Assembly: GCA_030620095.1 (NCBI GenBank)
Contig: JAUTXW010002397.1
Span: 124,001-188,000, forward strand
Direction: 5' to 3'
Length of the DNA stretch: 64,000 nucleotides
Source: Kuschelorhynchus macadamiae
Lineage: Eukaryota > Arthropoda > Insecta > Coleoptera > Curculionidae
This document shows positions 34,110 through 44,559 of the stretch, piece after piece. How positions within the stretch are numbered: position 1 is the first letter of the stretch; each line of letters starts with the position of its first letter. The notes beneath the pieces were generated by a model that saw only the letters and a program-made list of their open reading frames with translations, ran no database searches and was not told the origin of the DNA. The position numbers were made by a program, and so were the translations under genes.

Positions 34110-35249
34110 ATCTTTACGAAGAAGTCAAAATGTGGATATTGTGAAACATCTGCACGCAGGCCTATGATCGAGTGTAGTGGAGTATGAAAAAGGAAATTTC
34201 ATGGTGATTGTTTGTCTATTTCACCCGAAGCATTGAATGTTATAAATTCGGTTCCTGGAGTCCTCTGGAAATGTCGCACATGTAGTAGCTTTGATATAGA
34301 TACATTAAGTGATAAAATACACACAATTCTCGGCAGTAAATACAAAGAGATGGTTACTAATTTTTCAGAGAAACTAAACTTATTCAGGGAAGAAATGTTA
34401 ACTTCTGTCAATCCTGCCTTGAATATTAAAAATCCTCCAATGACTGCAGAAGCCCAAAATGCATTACCCACTCGTTCTTAAGCAGACTCAGCTGCTTTTG
34501 TGCCGGATAAGAGAATAATTATTAAGCCTAAAAATCGAGAACAGCCCAATTTTCGCACTAAAATGGATATTATTCAAAATGTAAAACCTGTCGAAGAAAG
34601 TTTATTATTCAGTGAAGTTAAACCGATCTCGAACGGTGGTTATGTCTTAAGGGTCAATCCTGACTGCGCCACTAAATTTAAGGATTTGGTGAATGAAAAA
34701 CTTGGGGACAACTACGAGGTTCGAGAAGCAAAAGAAACGAATCCAGTAGTTTGAATTGTCGGGCTTTCAGAAACTTTTGAAGAAGAAATAATAAAGTTAC
34801 AAAATAAAAATATATTTACTCAGTTTTCTGAATTAGTAGTTTTAAAAATATGGTGTTCTAAGAAAAATAACCGAGTTTTTCAAGCCAGGCTACAGGTAGA
34901 TCCTGTTACGTTTAGGAATTTAATGAATGTCGGTAAGTTGATTGTTGGCCTTGACATCTGTACAATTTACGAAGCAATTTCTATATCTCGCTGTTTTAAT
35001 TGTAATCATTTTCATCATACATCGAAATGTTGTAATAATGCTGTGTCCTGTCCTTTATGTTCTGAGAGTGATACAGTAAAAGATTGCAAGGTAAACAAAG
35101 ACGAGTACAAATGCATTTATTGTCTTGGTCTTAAGGATAAACAAAAATTAGATATAAATGTGAATCACGCTGCTTGGGACTACAATAATTGTTTTGTATA
35201 TAAAGAAAATATTGAAAAAATAAAATTCGATATACTTTCTCACAAATAG
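34110..35249 (+). pseudogene. LINE-A ORF1 (PHD-like finger, coiled part, CCHC knuckles)
   Basis: Begins with a PHD-like finger (KCGYCETSARRPMIECSG...FHGDCLSISPEAL...WKCRTCSSF), then a helical stretch (SKYKEMVTNFSEKLNLFREE). An RRM-like region follows (GGYVLRVNPDCATKFKDLVN), and at about 34990-35100 two zinc knuckles (CFNCNHFHHTSKC and CPLCSESDTVKDC). Stops at 34187, 34479 and 34752 break the frame. ORF1 proteins of this group bind the element RNA and act as nucleic-acid chaperones. Confidence 0.78.
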
Positions 35250-36789
35250 CAATCACTGAATTTGTCAGATAAAACGGCTTATATTTCTGAGACTATACTA
35301 AATACTAATATTTCATTTGCTAATCCCTCGAAAGTACCTTCACATAGTTTAAATCATGAACAAAATAAGTTTCTTAATCTAGCTGTTTACTATCAGAATG
35401 TGCGCGGTCAGCGAAGCAAAACTAATGCTCTTTTTAACGCTGTTTCCTCAAACGAATTTGATGTTTTGGCTCTAACCGAAACATGGCTTGATCCTAGCGT
35501 TCTGAACACGGAAATAGTTGACTCTCGTTATAATGTTTACAGGTACGATAGAAACTACCATCAATTACAGTGCAGTAGGGGTGGAGGTGTTCTTTTGGCA
35601 ATAAGGAATGTTCATCTAATGCATGTTGATATCGTAGGTATTAAAATTAGTCTTGGGCATTATTCTTGTCAAATGTTTGTAATTTATATACCTCCTAATA
35701 CTTCAAGGGATGAACATTCTGAGTTCTTTGAGACTATGAGCGGAATTGATGATTTTCATACTTCACAGATGTTGCTTTTGGATGATTTTAATTTGCCGGA
35801 TTTTTTTAACACAGATGGAACTAATCCTAGTGAAAAAACTTTATGCTTGTCTAATTTCGTAAGTTTCCTAAACCTAAATCAACACAATTCAATTCCTAAT
35901 TTTAACGACAAATTCCTGGATCTAGTTTTTGCTACTGAGCTTCTTGATTGCACTGTTGGCAGGGCAGAAGACTTACTGTTGCCTAAAGCCTATCATCATC
36001 CGGCTTTGGAATTTCAAATAAAGGTGAAATCTTCTTGAAAATTTAATAAACAGAAAATTGACAACACTTATTATAACTTTAGGCGAGCGGATGTTCATGG
36101 ACTTTATAATGATCTAGCAAATGTTGACTGGCTCATTTTGGATTCAATCACTGATGTAAATGCAGTATGTAGGGAATTTTATTCTATTCTTTATGATTGT
36201 TTGAATAGATTTTTACCTAAGACCAAAAGACGCAGGAGAACTTATCCACCTTGGTTCAGTTCCGGTATAGTGCGATTACTAAAACAAAAGTTTTTAACTT
36301 GGAAGCGCTTTAAGCGAACAAGGGATCATGAAGATTTGTTAAAAGTTAAGTGTTTAAGAACAAAAATAAAAACTGATATTTCAACCTCGTATACTGATTA
36401 TTGTAGAAATTGTGAAAACCAAATTGCATCCAGTCCACATCACTCACAGTACTTCCGGAAACAAATCCTAAAGATATTGCTAATACCTTTGCAAATTTTT
36501 TTCAGGCGTCCTATACTGAACCAAGTAATAATGTACGGTTTAACGAAAAAAATTATATTTGTCAGGAAAATATTAATCTGAATCAGGTGGATGAGAATTT
36601 TGTCCTGCGCTGTTTGAGGAAAATGGGGAGCCTAAAAGGGTACGGCCACAACGGCGCACCGCACCTCGCACCGCAATCGCATTGCACATAGCACCGCTCT
36701 ATGCCTTACCTCTGCTTCGCACACTAGTGGCCACATTGACGTCTCGCACGTCGCACACTACATTTGTTAGTTTGACTAGAGTCGTTAAT

Positions 36790-39700
36790 ATGGCAACTTC
36801 GTCCTCTTCGACAGATGAAGAAGATATTGTTTTTAATTCTAATTTCAAGAAATGGTATTTATATAAGGAAGAGTCAAGAAAAGCGGTACATCCTCTTAAT
36901 GAAAAGCGAAAGAACTTTGGTGAATTTCACCACCTTTATAAAGATTTAAGAAAAGATTCTCAACGGTTTTTTGAATACATGCGGATGGGTATAAATACAT
37001 TTGACTACATTTTAAACAAAATTAAAACCAAAATAAATAAGACATGGAAGAATTGCCATGCCCAACCCATTATGGCTGAAGAACGACTTATGTTAACATT
37101 ACGGTAAGTAAAATACAAAATCATTTAACACAAAACTGTAAGAACTACAATCACTTAAATATTGTCACCATGAGTTGATTGTCCCTTTTAATATTCATTT
37201 TTTGACAGAGCTAGTCTGATCAAATGAACTATCCTCTTCGGCCATTACAACAACTACTGGGGATTGACTATTTTGAGTAGTGCGGCTCCATTGGTATGTA
37301 TCTGAGTTATCGTGGACTCTGGGACTCAAAATCGTACTATTTGGAGGCATTATAAGTATTCGTTGACTATTTTGATTGTCGAATATTTGAGAACTGCTGA
37401 TTCTTTGAGAGCTGTTTGGATTGTCATGGAAGATGGGTGTTAACTGTGAACTATTCTGGGACACTATAGGTGTGTATGAAGTATTTCGGCTGTTTTCTGA
37501 ATGGTCATGATAAATTGATGTTGGGTGTAAGCTATTCTGGGATATTTGGTATGAAACTTGGGTATTTTGAGTATGGCTGCTTCGAGAACTGTTTAAACCG
37601 TCATGGTCAATAAGTATTAGCTGTGAACTTGCTTGTACATGTGAAGTACTTTGATTGCTGCTGCTTAGCTGAGCTGAGTAGTCATGATAAATGGGTCCCC
37701 TTTCCATAACTTGCATCGAATTATTATCATGGTAGATCGGCTCTTCGGTAGCATGAGAGATGACAGGTTGTGCAGTTGTTGGAGTTTCGTTATCTAACCA
37801 CTGCATTACTTGAATGCGAAATTTCATTTTTTGTTTCGGGTTCAGTGCTTTCACATACGGGAGAATGCTTTTAAAAAATGCTTCATCTTCATCTATTTCC
37901 TTATCTTTGTTTGCTCTCTGATCTTCCTTCCTTTTCAAGTAATCAATTTTCTCTTGTTCTGCTTTTAAAAATGCTTCTGCAATCGAGTCATCTTTCTTAG
38001 CTTTTTTTGGTGCTCTTGCTTTTTTTTCTGCTGGCACGAATGACGATACATGTGAGGGAGTAGAAAAAGGTGAAATGTCTCTCGAATAGTGTGCAGTAGA
38101 TTGCGAATCAGTCTCGCTAAAAATTTCGGTTTCAATAATATCAGTTGTATCACGCGCATCATCCTGTTCTTCCGTCAAAGAAGTTGAAGTTTCGTCCTGT
38201 GTATCTTGTGCAGAAAAATTTCCCGTACTTCTCCTTGGTGTGAATTGATCTTTTAAAAATAAAAGAGATTCAAAAAATGGCAAATTAGATTTTTTTCATC
38301 GTCATCTCCAGAACGCTTAAATGGAATTTCAGCCAGTCTCTCTAAGCCTTTTCCAATTACCAATGACCACTGCAAAGAAAACCAAAATCCCCATTTGCCT
38401 CAAGAATCTGGCCAATATTATTTTTTCGATTAATGACTTTAAAGTCGTTCCTAAAATGGCAAGACCTACTTCCTATTTCATTTTGTAGTATTTAGAGAAT
38501 TGGAAAAAGATTTTGTAAAATAAAATCCTGGAATTAAAAAAAATAAATATTTATTTAAATTTTTTTATCAGCACTACTGTTTTCGTGTCACCAGGTACTA
38601 ACAAACTTAAAGCATGTTTAGAAAATTTGCTTATATTATTTCTTGGGGTTTGATAGAAGAAACATGGGCAACGGGTTATAAAACCAGCCATAACTAATAC
38701 ATCCGCGGTTTTCCACACCTGTTTCTTTAAACTCTTATTCTAGAATGTATACTTTTTAATTTAAAACATTGAATTGAGCTTAGAAATTCTTAGAATTATA
38801 TTAATATCGCAACGTTTTGCATTGAAAATATAAAAGATATTATATATCTTAACACTCAGCCAGTTTTTGTATTTTAAAAGTACTAAAACTCTTTGCTTCC
38901 TCCATCACAGCCCAAAAAATAAAGAAAGAGGCCTTGTTCTGTATATCCAATAACTAGATCACTAAACTAAAATATTCCACTTTTTTAACACTAAAATTTA
39001 AAACGCATCAACTAATTACTTAAAACCCCACAAGCGAACGCTAAATTTTAATAAAACAAAAGAAGGGCTTTTTTGTGTTTTGTCACTCGATGTGGTGTCC
39101 TAAAAATCGACTTGAATAAATCAGAAATTTGATTGACCACGTTTTTGAGTCAAATACCCCATAGTGCATCTGTAGAATGTCAAATAAATTACCATTACAG
39201 AATATATTACATAAACTTTGAAGTAAGTTTACTCTTTTGGTTCCAGGTACTTTTCTACAGGCATGTCATTTAGAAATATTGCCTTCTCATTTCGCATGGG
39301 TAAAACTACAGTGAGTAATATTATTTCGGAAACTTCAGACTACATTTGGGATTCCTTATACACAATTCATATGCCCGTTCCTACTCAAAGAAATTTTCAA
39401 AAAATTGCAAACGATTTTTATGACATTTGGAATTTTCCTAACTGCGTAGGAGCGCTAGATGGTAAACATATCCGTATCCGGTGCCCAAATAACTCTGGTT
39501 CCATGTTTTTCAATTACAAAAGTTTTTTTTCTTTTGTGCTTCAGGCTCTCGTCGATGCAAATTACAAATTTATAAATATTGATGTCGGAGGCTACGGAAA
39601 ACAAAGTGACGGCGGTACTTTCAAAGCATCAGATTTATGCAAAAAGTTAATCAATGGTACACTTAATTTGCCTGAAAACAGTCAACTTCCTGAATCAGAT

Positions 39701-40117
39701 TTAATCATGCCTTACGTAATAATTGCCGATGAAGCTTACCCATTAATGAAAAATTTGCTAAAGCCATATAGCAAACAGAATTTAAACGAAGAACGCGAAT
39801 ACTTCAATAAACGTTTATCTAGAGCAAGACAAACAGTTGAGTGTGCGTTTGGAATTATCAGGGCCAAATGGCAAATTCTGGATAAGCCTATATTAACAAG
39901 TATAGAACATGCAGATAAAATCGTTAAAGCCATATACGTTTTACATAACACAATAATTGACATGGAAGGAATGGAACATAACCTACGAGAAATTCAATTT
40001 ACTCATAATCATGAAAATAAAAATATACAGGTACCCCCAGGAAGGCTCAACCAGCAAGCAAAATCAATACGAGAAACATTTACAACATATCTTTGTAATA
40101 ATCAAAATGTTGTTTAA
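36790..40117 (+). CDS. HARBI1-like transposase nuclease (exons 36790-37103 and 39247-40117)
   Basis: Exon 1 starts MATSSSSTDEEDIVFNSNFK and ends at the donor CG|GTAAGT (37104). Exon 2 starts after the acceptor TTCCAG (39246) and completes an Arg codon, continuing YFSTGMSFRNIAFSFRMGKT (HTH-like region). The joined protein is 394 aa, normal for HARBI1 nucleases. The catalytic DDE residues are Asp176 (VGALDGKHI), Asp266 (IADEAYPL) and Glu303 (VECAFGIIRAKW). No stop or frameshift is seen, so this may be a functional transposase, which in this superfamily needs the partner DNA-binding protein for nuclear entry and end binding. Its 2.1-kb intron holds the partner's large exon on the other strand. 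Confidence 0.9.
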
Positions 40118-40325
40118 AAATATGTACTTAAAACGAGTTAATGATTCCGAAATATATATTTTAATAATCATAATTAGTCTATTTACCTGTTGTTACACAT
40201 TCTTTGGCCACTTCTTTCCACAATTTCGACAAAACTAAACTGTTATGATGATATTTACTTCTTTTGTTCCAAATTGCTTCTCGCACGTAAACACAGGTAA
40301 TTAATTTGTCTTTGTTTACCGCCAT
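37195..40325 (-). pseudogene. MADF/BESS partner gene (exons 40325-40187 and 38369-37195)
   Basis: Exon 1 (minus) starts MAVNKDKLITCVYVREAIWN and has KLWKEVAKECVTTG, the first half of a MADF (Myb/SANT-like) domain, ending at the donor CAG|GTAAA. Exon 2 is inferred to start after TTTGCAG near 38370 (VIGNWKRLRET, then in another frame RLAEIPFKRSGDDDEKN, then PFFESLLFLKDQFTPR), implying two compensating frame changes. The last 362 codons (38283-37195) are open: a Ser/Thr-rich part, a basic APKKAKKDD stretch and the BESS motif EDEAFFKSILPYVKALNPKQ, then a Ser/Gln/His-rich tail. HARBI1 exon 2 lies inside this gene's intron. Splice sites are my inference. Confidence 0.72.
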
Positions 40326-42177
40326 GATGCACACCATGCGAGGCTCGAAAAAATACTAAGCTGAATTCACCTCGTTCAAGGCCAGGCGATGGTACCAGGC
40401 GATGCGCGAGGGGCGGTGCGCCGGTATGGCCACGTGTAGTTAAAACAATGAATATATTTACTTGGCACAGGCAAGGCTAGTGGCTAGGCTAGGTGCAGTG
40501 CAATGTGCGGTGCGCCGTTGTGGCCGCCCACTTAGGGAACGGTTGGACCTGATGGAGTTTCTTCCTTTTTGCTTCGCGATTGTGCTATTGTTTTTGCGTC
40601 CCTGCTTACTAAATTATTTAATTTATGTTTAAAAACGTATCAGTTTCCGGATAGTTGGAAGGTATCTAAAATTATACCAGTTTTTAAAAAGGGATCTAAG
40701 AACCAAATCGATACTTACCGACCCGTGTCTATAACTTGTAATTTTTCGAAGTGTCTGGACATATTGCTCCATGAGGCTTTCTCATTTTATTTAAAAAATA
40801 AAATATCAAATTTTCAACGCGGTTTTGTAAAGGGCATATCAACTAGCACTAATCTTTTTGTTATTACACAGTTTATTGCCAAAGCCTTTGACGATAAGTG
40901 TCAAGTTGATGTTGTATATACAGAGTTTTTCGAAGGCTTTTGACAGATTTCTACTGTCACATTTGCACAATTTCGGTTTTTCACAAAACTTACTAACTTT
41001 TCTATAATCATATCTAACTGACAGACAACAAATAGTGGAATGCAGTGGTCAAAGCTCTGGAGAGATAAGAGCTATTCTGGTGTCCCACAGGGATCAATAC
41101 TGGGGCCACTACTCTTTTAACATTTTTATCAACGGCGTTCTGGATGAAGTCAATGTAAATGGGCTACTATATGCTAATGACATGAAGGTTTTTGCTCGGA
41201 TTAAATCTTCACAGGATTGCCTGCGTCTGCAAGAATCGATAGATCGAGTCTCTAATTGGTGCCTTAAAAATAAATTGGCGTTAAATCCCGACAAATGTAA
41301 AGTAGTCTCTTACTTACTAAAGCCTGAAATTATCTACCATTATACAATACATCAAAGTACGCTGAGTCGTGAAACTAATTTTCGTGACCTTGCTGTTTTA
41401 TTCGATAATAGATTATCATTTGTACCGCATATATCTGATCTTATTCAAACTTGTTTCAAGACTTTAGGGTTTGTTATAAGAAACAGTCGAAACTTTGTTA
41501 ATACAAGGACAATCAAACTCTTGTTTTTCGCATTTGTTAGGTCTAAGTTGGAATATGCATCTCTCATATGGTCACCATTTTATCAAACGCATATAGACAG
41601 TATCGAGAAAATTCAAACACGCTTTCTTAAATAACTTTCCTTTAAGATTGATGGGGTTTACCCAGATATTGGCTTTCCACACGATTAGCTTTTGGAAAGA
41701 CATTCTTTTTTTTCTCTCGCAGACCGACGCACACTTTCTGAATTAAAATTTTTATATAATATTATCCATAATAAATTAGATTGTCCCGATATTTTAAGTC
41801 AGATCAACATATTAATTCCGCGTACCTCCGCTCGACTATCGATATCTTTTTATTTGCCCACTCCACCCACTAATATTTGTAAATATTCCCCGCTTCACAG
41901 ACTGTTGAATGCCTGTAATCAACATCACGACAAGTTCGATATCTTTAACCGTAAACTGTCGTATTTAAAAATATACTAGATATATACATATATTTTTTTT
42001 ATGTTATTACTTACCTCTGTAAAAAATACTATTATTACTATTGTTAGTGTAAGATATTTAAATAGCCGTTAGAATACTTTTACTGAAAGCTTTTCTTTGT
42101 ATGAGACTTTGTTTGTTTTTGTAATATTTGTGCATGTACCCATTCATTAATTGACGTACGCTGTCGAATGGTGTAGA

Positions 42178-42207
42178 TAAATAAATAAATAAATAAATAA
42201 ATAAATT
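42178..42207 (+). repeat. (AAAT)n tail of LINE-A
   Basis: Seven tandem AAAT units close the LINE, the usual 3' end of CR1/Jockey-like elements. LINE-B ends in the same way at 58604-58626. Confidence 0.9.
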
Positions 42208-42210
42208 CCA

Positions 42211-42700
42211 TAATGTCTAAGGTCTTTATGTTAGGCACTTTTATCCGTTCTGAGACTAACAGATTTCTTAAACTAAACAGAGGCCAACCATTACTGAGGT
42301 AGATGAAACTACCGAGCATCTGGTCTGTCGATGTGATGCTTTAGTCAGCGCCAGACTGCTTTGCTTGGGTGCTAAGTGAAACTCAAGCTTGTGGGACGTG
42401 CTCGACCTGAAAGGGTTCTTTTATTTCTAAAAGAGAGTGGACTCCTGGCCTGAGACGTCTTCTTGGGGGTTAGCACAAAAGGCCCCAGTGAGCCTAAGTG
42501 CTGCCCTTGTCGCGCTTGCCTTCTAATTCTAAAAGTACTTTCATGATGTATAGATTTTTTACGAGTTAAACGCTCTGCTGAAGCACCTGGTTGCAAGATT
42601 TCCAAGACTGGCCAGGGTAAAACGGCTTTTATATAGCATACTACACGCAAATCAGTTTTCAAATTTTAGAAAGCAGCTGTAAAGTATTTAGTTTTGACAA
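42211..42700 (+). pseudogene. RNase H LINE ORF2 fragment, downstream half (LINE-E)
   Basis: It reads MSKVFMLGTFIRSETNRFLK-LNRGQ, then after a gap and frame change EVDETTEHLVCRCDALVSAR, the zinc-finger end (TAEHxLCxC) that follows the RNase H domain in this LINE class, then LWDVLDLKGF and KRVD. The 3' untranslated part (AGCACAAAAGGCCCCAGTG, about 42473) is GC-richer. It continues the fragment that ends near 33925. Confidence 0.72.
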
Positions 42701-43910
42701 AGTTAAAGCCTCCCCCTCTTCAAACTCTAACGAAACTAGCAGACCGATGAACAGTGATTTAGATTTGACATCTATAAAGAGAAAACTATATTTTGGACAG
42801 GAAGAAAAAAATATTTATATTTATGTTTTTGATAAGTAAATACTCCAGATAAAGAAAAAATGCAGGCTAAACAAATTTGACATTTATATTATTATAGTAG
42901 CACTAGAATAAACTGGTCGTTCCTGTCGTTAATTTGCAGTTTAATACATTTCGAAAATTTAATCGCTTTAAAAATGTGTTTATCTATTACTAGTTGTTAA
43001 ATCTAAATAAAAATGATGTTGTGTATTGCTAAGGGTAAGTATTTTTTAAAATTAGAATGTTTCGTTTCGTTTCATTGTTATGCCTATGGCTAAGGACTGA
43101 CCGATGTCTAAACTTTTGGAAGTGCAACAAAAAAAATCCAAACACTTATATAGACGATATCTTTTGAATAACTCCTAGTAACAGTTTCATATTAGGCTTA
43201 TTATTTTATATAATCCCTTTACTTACTTTGTTCATATAAAAATTTACCGCTTGTTACCGCCTCGCTTAGAAATATATATTTAAGGAGCTCAACATCCATT
43301 CACGCGCAACGAACTCTTTCAAACCCTTAAAGCAAGAGCCATGAAGCCCACATACAAAAATTTTCAAAATGCTTTGGTGGAATTTGTAAATAGTTTTTTT
43401 TAATACTGAGGTGTTAACAAATACTAAGAAAAAGAAGTTAAAGTCGTCAATTCATGCATTTGGTGTAGTACTTTATCGTAAATGATAAAAGCTAGATTCA
43501 ACAATCTCCTCACTTTGCGCCTTTTTGCATTATCCCAATTCCCTATAAGGTAGAGACAAAGCAAGCTATAAAATATTTATTATTACTATTATATTCCAAG
43601 TGCGACGACAGGCTGTTTCTATACCACAAATGTGACATAATATAAAAAAATAGCCTCCCGAATATGGTTGCATTTTTTGTCTCTCAACTCTCCGACTTTT
43701 AACGGTTGTAGTCTATAGCAACAACAGCTTACTGTACTACATAATTCGTGTGTCTGTAAAGCCTACTATTCTGTTCGGTTCGTCAATATTTGAAATTATA
43801 CACAAAATAAGAGATTTAATTGGGACAACAAAGCCAGAATTGCCGCGAAATGAGTCGAACGGAGGAACCGAACCCTCCACACTATGCGGATGAATGAACT
43901 TTACAGATTT
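42701..43910. other. No gene recognised
   Basis: Mixed AT-rich sequence. A T-arm-like hairpin (GGAGGGTTCGGTTCCTCC on the minus strand, about 43860) may be a SINE scrap. Nothing else was recognised. Confidence 0.45.
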
Positions 43911-44260
43911 GATTTAAAGATTTCAAAATGTAAAGTTATGTTCTTTACTCGGAAGTGCAATCCAGTGTGTTTAATCCATTCTATAAATAGTCACAAACTT
44001 TCATGATGGGATTAGACTGAGGGTCTAGGTGTACTGTTTTACAGGCACCTAACCTTTTATCTCAAATTGGATCTACCGTGTCATCTGCGATAAAAGTTCT
44101 GGGTTTTATTATTCGGACGTGTAAACAATTTTCTAATATTACATTTCTTAATTCACTTTCAGTACGTTCTAAACGTGAATATTTCTGCTTATATTGGTAT
44201 CCTATTTATCAAATTCATGTTATATTTCTCGGGAATATTAACTACCCCTATTTTCCATTA
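43911..44260 (+). pseudogene. CR1/Jockey-type LINE fragment (LINE-D)
   Basis: It reads LKISKCKVMFFTRKCNPV, then SAIKVLGFIIRTCKQFSN, LNSLSVRSKREYFCLYWYPI and YQIHVIF. This aligns block for block with LINE-A's KCKVVSYLLKPE, FKTLGFVIRNSRNF and YASLIWSPFYQTHID. It is a short and diverged fragment. Confidence 0.75.
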
Positions 44261-44383
44261 CCCCTTCCCAATTCAAATCACTCTCATTTATTGAACAGAA
44301 TTAGCCGTTATTTGATGGAAATCCATTTTAACCAAGTAAACGGAGACACTTGTTTGAAATTTTCACTTAATTTATTTTACAAA

Positions 44384-44434
44384 AAATAACACACATGACT
44401 AATGTTTCGCTAACACTGTGGCTTCATCAGATAT
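44384..44434 (-). ncRNA. Hammerhead-ribozyme-like core at the PLE2 3' end
   Basis: The minus strand carries CTGATGA (44424-44430), then a 14-15-nt stem II region (AGCCACAGTGTTAGC), then GAAAC (44404-44408), a 4-nt loop ATTA and GTC (44397-44399). A-C pairing with G-U gives a two-base-pair stem III, the minimal form reported for PLE hammerheads. Four pairs of stem I (AUAU against AUGU, with one G-U) are possible. Stem II is imperfect, so activity is uncertain. Confidence 0.55.
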
Positions 44435-44559
44435 TAGATCTTAAATAAAACACAAACTGTATTAAATACCTGAACCCCTTTTGCGGATATTATACAGGTA
44501 AAAGATTCTGGATTTTCCGTTATAGCACAGGTTTCCCGTTATTTAACAATGAAGAATTA

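Larger units (their letters stand above)
36641..40530. mobile_element. PIF/Harbinger element
   Basis: The terminal inverted repeats GGCCACAACGGCGCACCGCAC (36644-36664, 21 bases in all, first 20 GGCCACAACGGCGCACCGCA) and the inverse at 40505-40525 match perfectly. Subterminal CACCGCAC and GCACATT words recur at both ends. Both genes expected of the superfamily are present: a HARBI1-like nuclease on the plus strand and a MADF/BESS DNA-binding protein on the minus strand. The LINE-A frame stops at one edge and resumes at the other. AGGG beside both edges may mark the duplication, but the exact TSD is uncertain. Confidence 0.9.
35262..41979 (+). pseudogene. LINE-A ORF2 (APE endonuclease and reverse transcriptase), split
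   Basis: 35262-36038 is an APE-type endonuclease: AVYYQNVRGQRSKTNAL, LALTETWLDPSV, CSRGGGVLLAI and LLLDDFNLPDF. After a stop come LNRFLPKTKRRRRTYPPWFS and FKRTRDHEDLLKVK. Harbinger interrupts at about 36641. The RT resumes at about 40540 with VGPDGVSSFLLRDCAI, FPDSWKVSKIIPVFKKGSKN, YRPVSITCNFSKCLD, GVPQGSILGPLLF-type text and LLYANDMKVFA, in which the YADD catalytic motif is mutated to YAND. The C-terminal half (NFRDLAVLFDNRLSFVPHIS, YASLIWSPFYQTHIDSIEKI) runs to 41979. Several frame changes occur. Confidence 0.88.
33926..42207 (+). mobile_element. CR1/Jockey-like LINE (LINE-A), interrupted by Harbinger
   Basis: Two ORFs in LINE order (ORF1 34110-35249; ORF2 35262-41979 across the Harbinger insert) end in an (AAAT)n tail at 42178-42207. 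The 5' edge near 33926 is inferred from where the outer RNase H LINE stops; I could not find a clear target-site duplication. Without the 3.9-kb Harbinger insert the LINE would be about 4.4 kb, close to full length. Confidence 0.8.

Noticed and set aside
42372..42662. Minus-strand 96-aa open frame
   Set aside because: It lies antisense to the RNase H LINE end and 3' untranslated region and resembles no protein.
43843..43885. tRNA-like T arm on the minus strand
   Set aside because: The loop length is wrong and no other arms are present; at best a SINE scrap.
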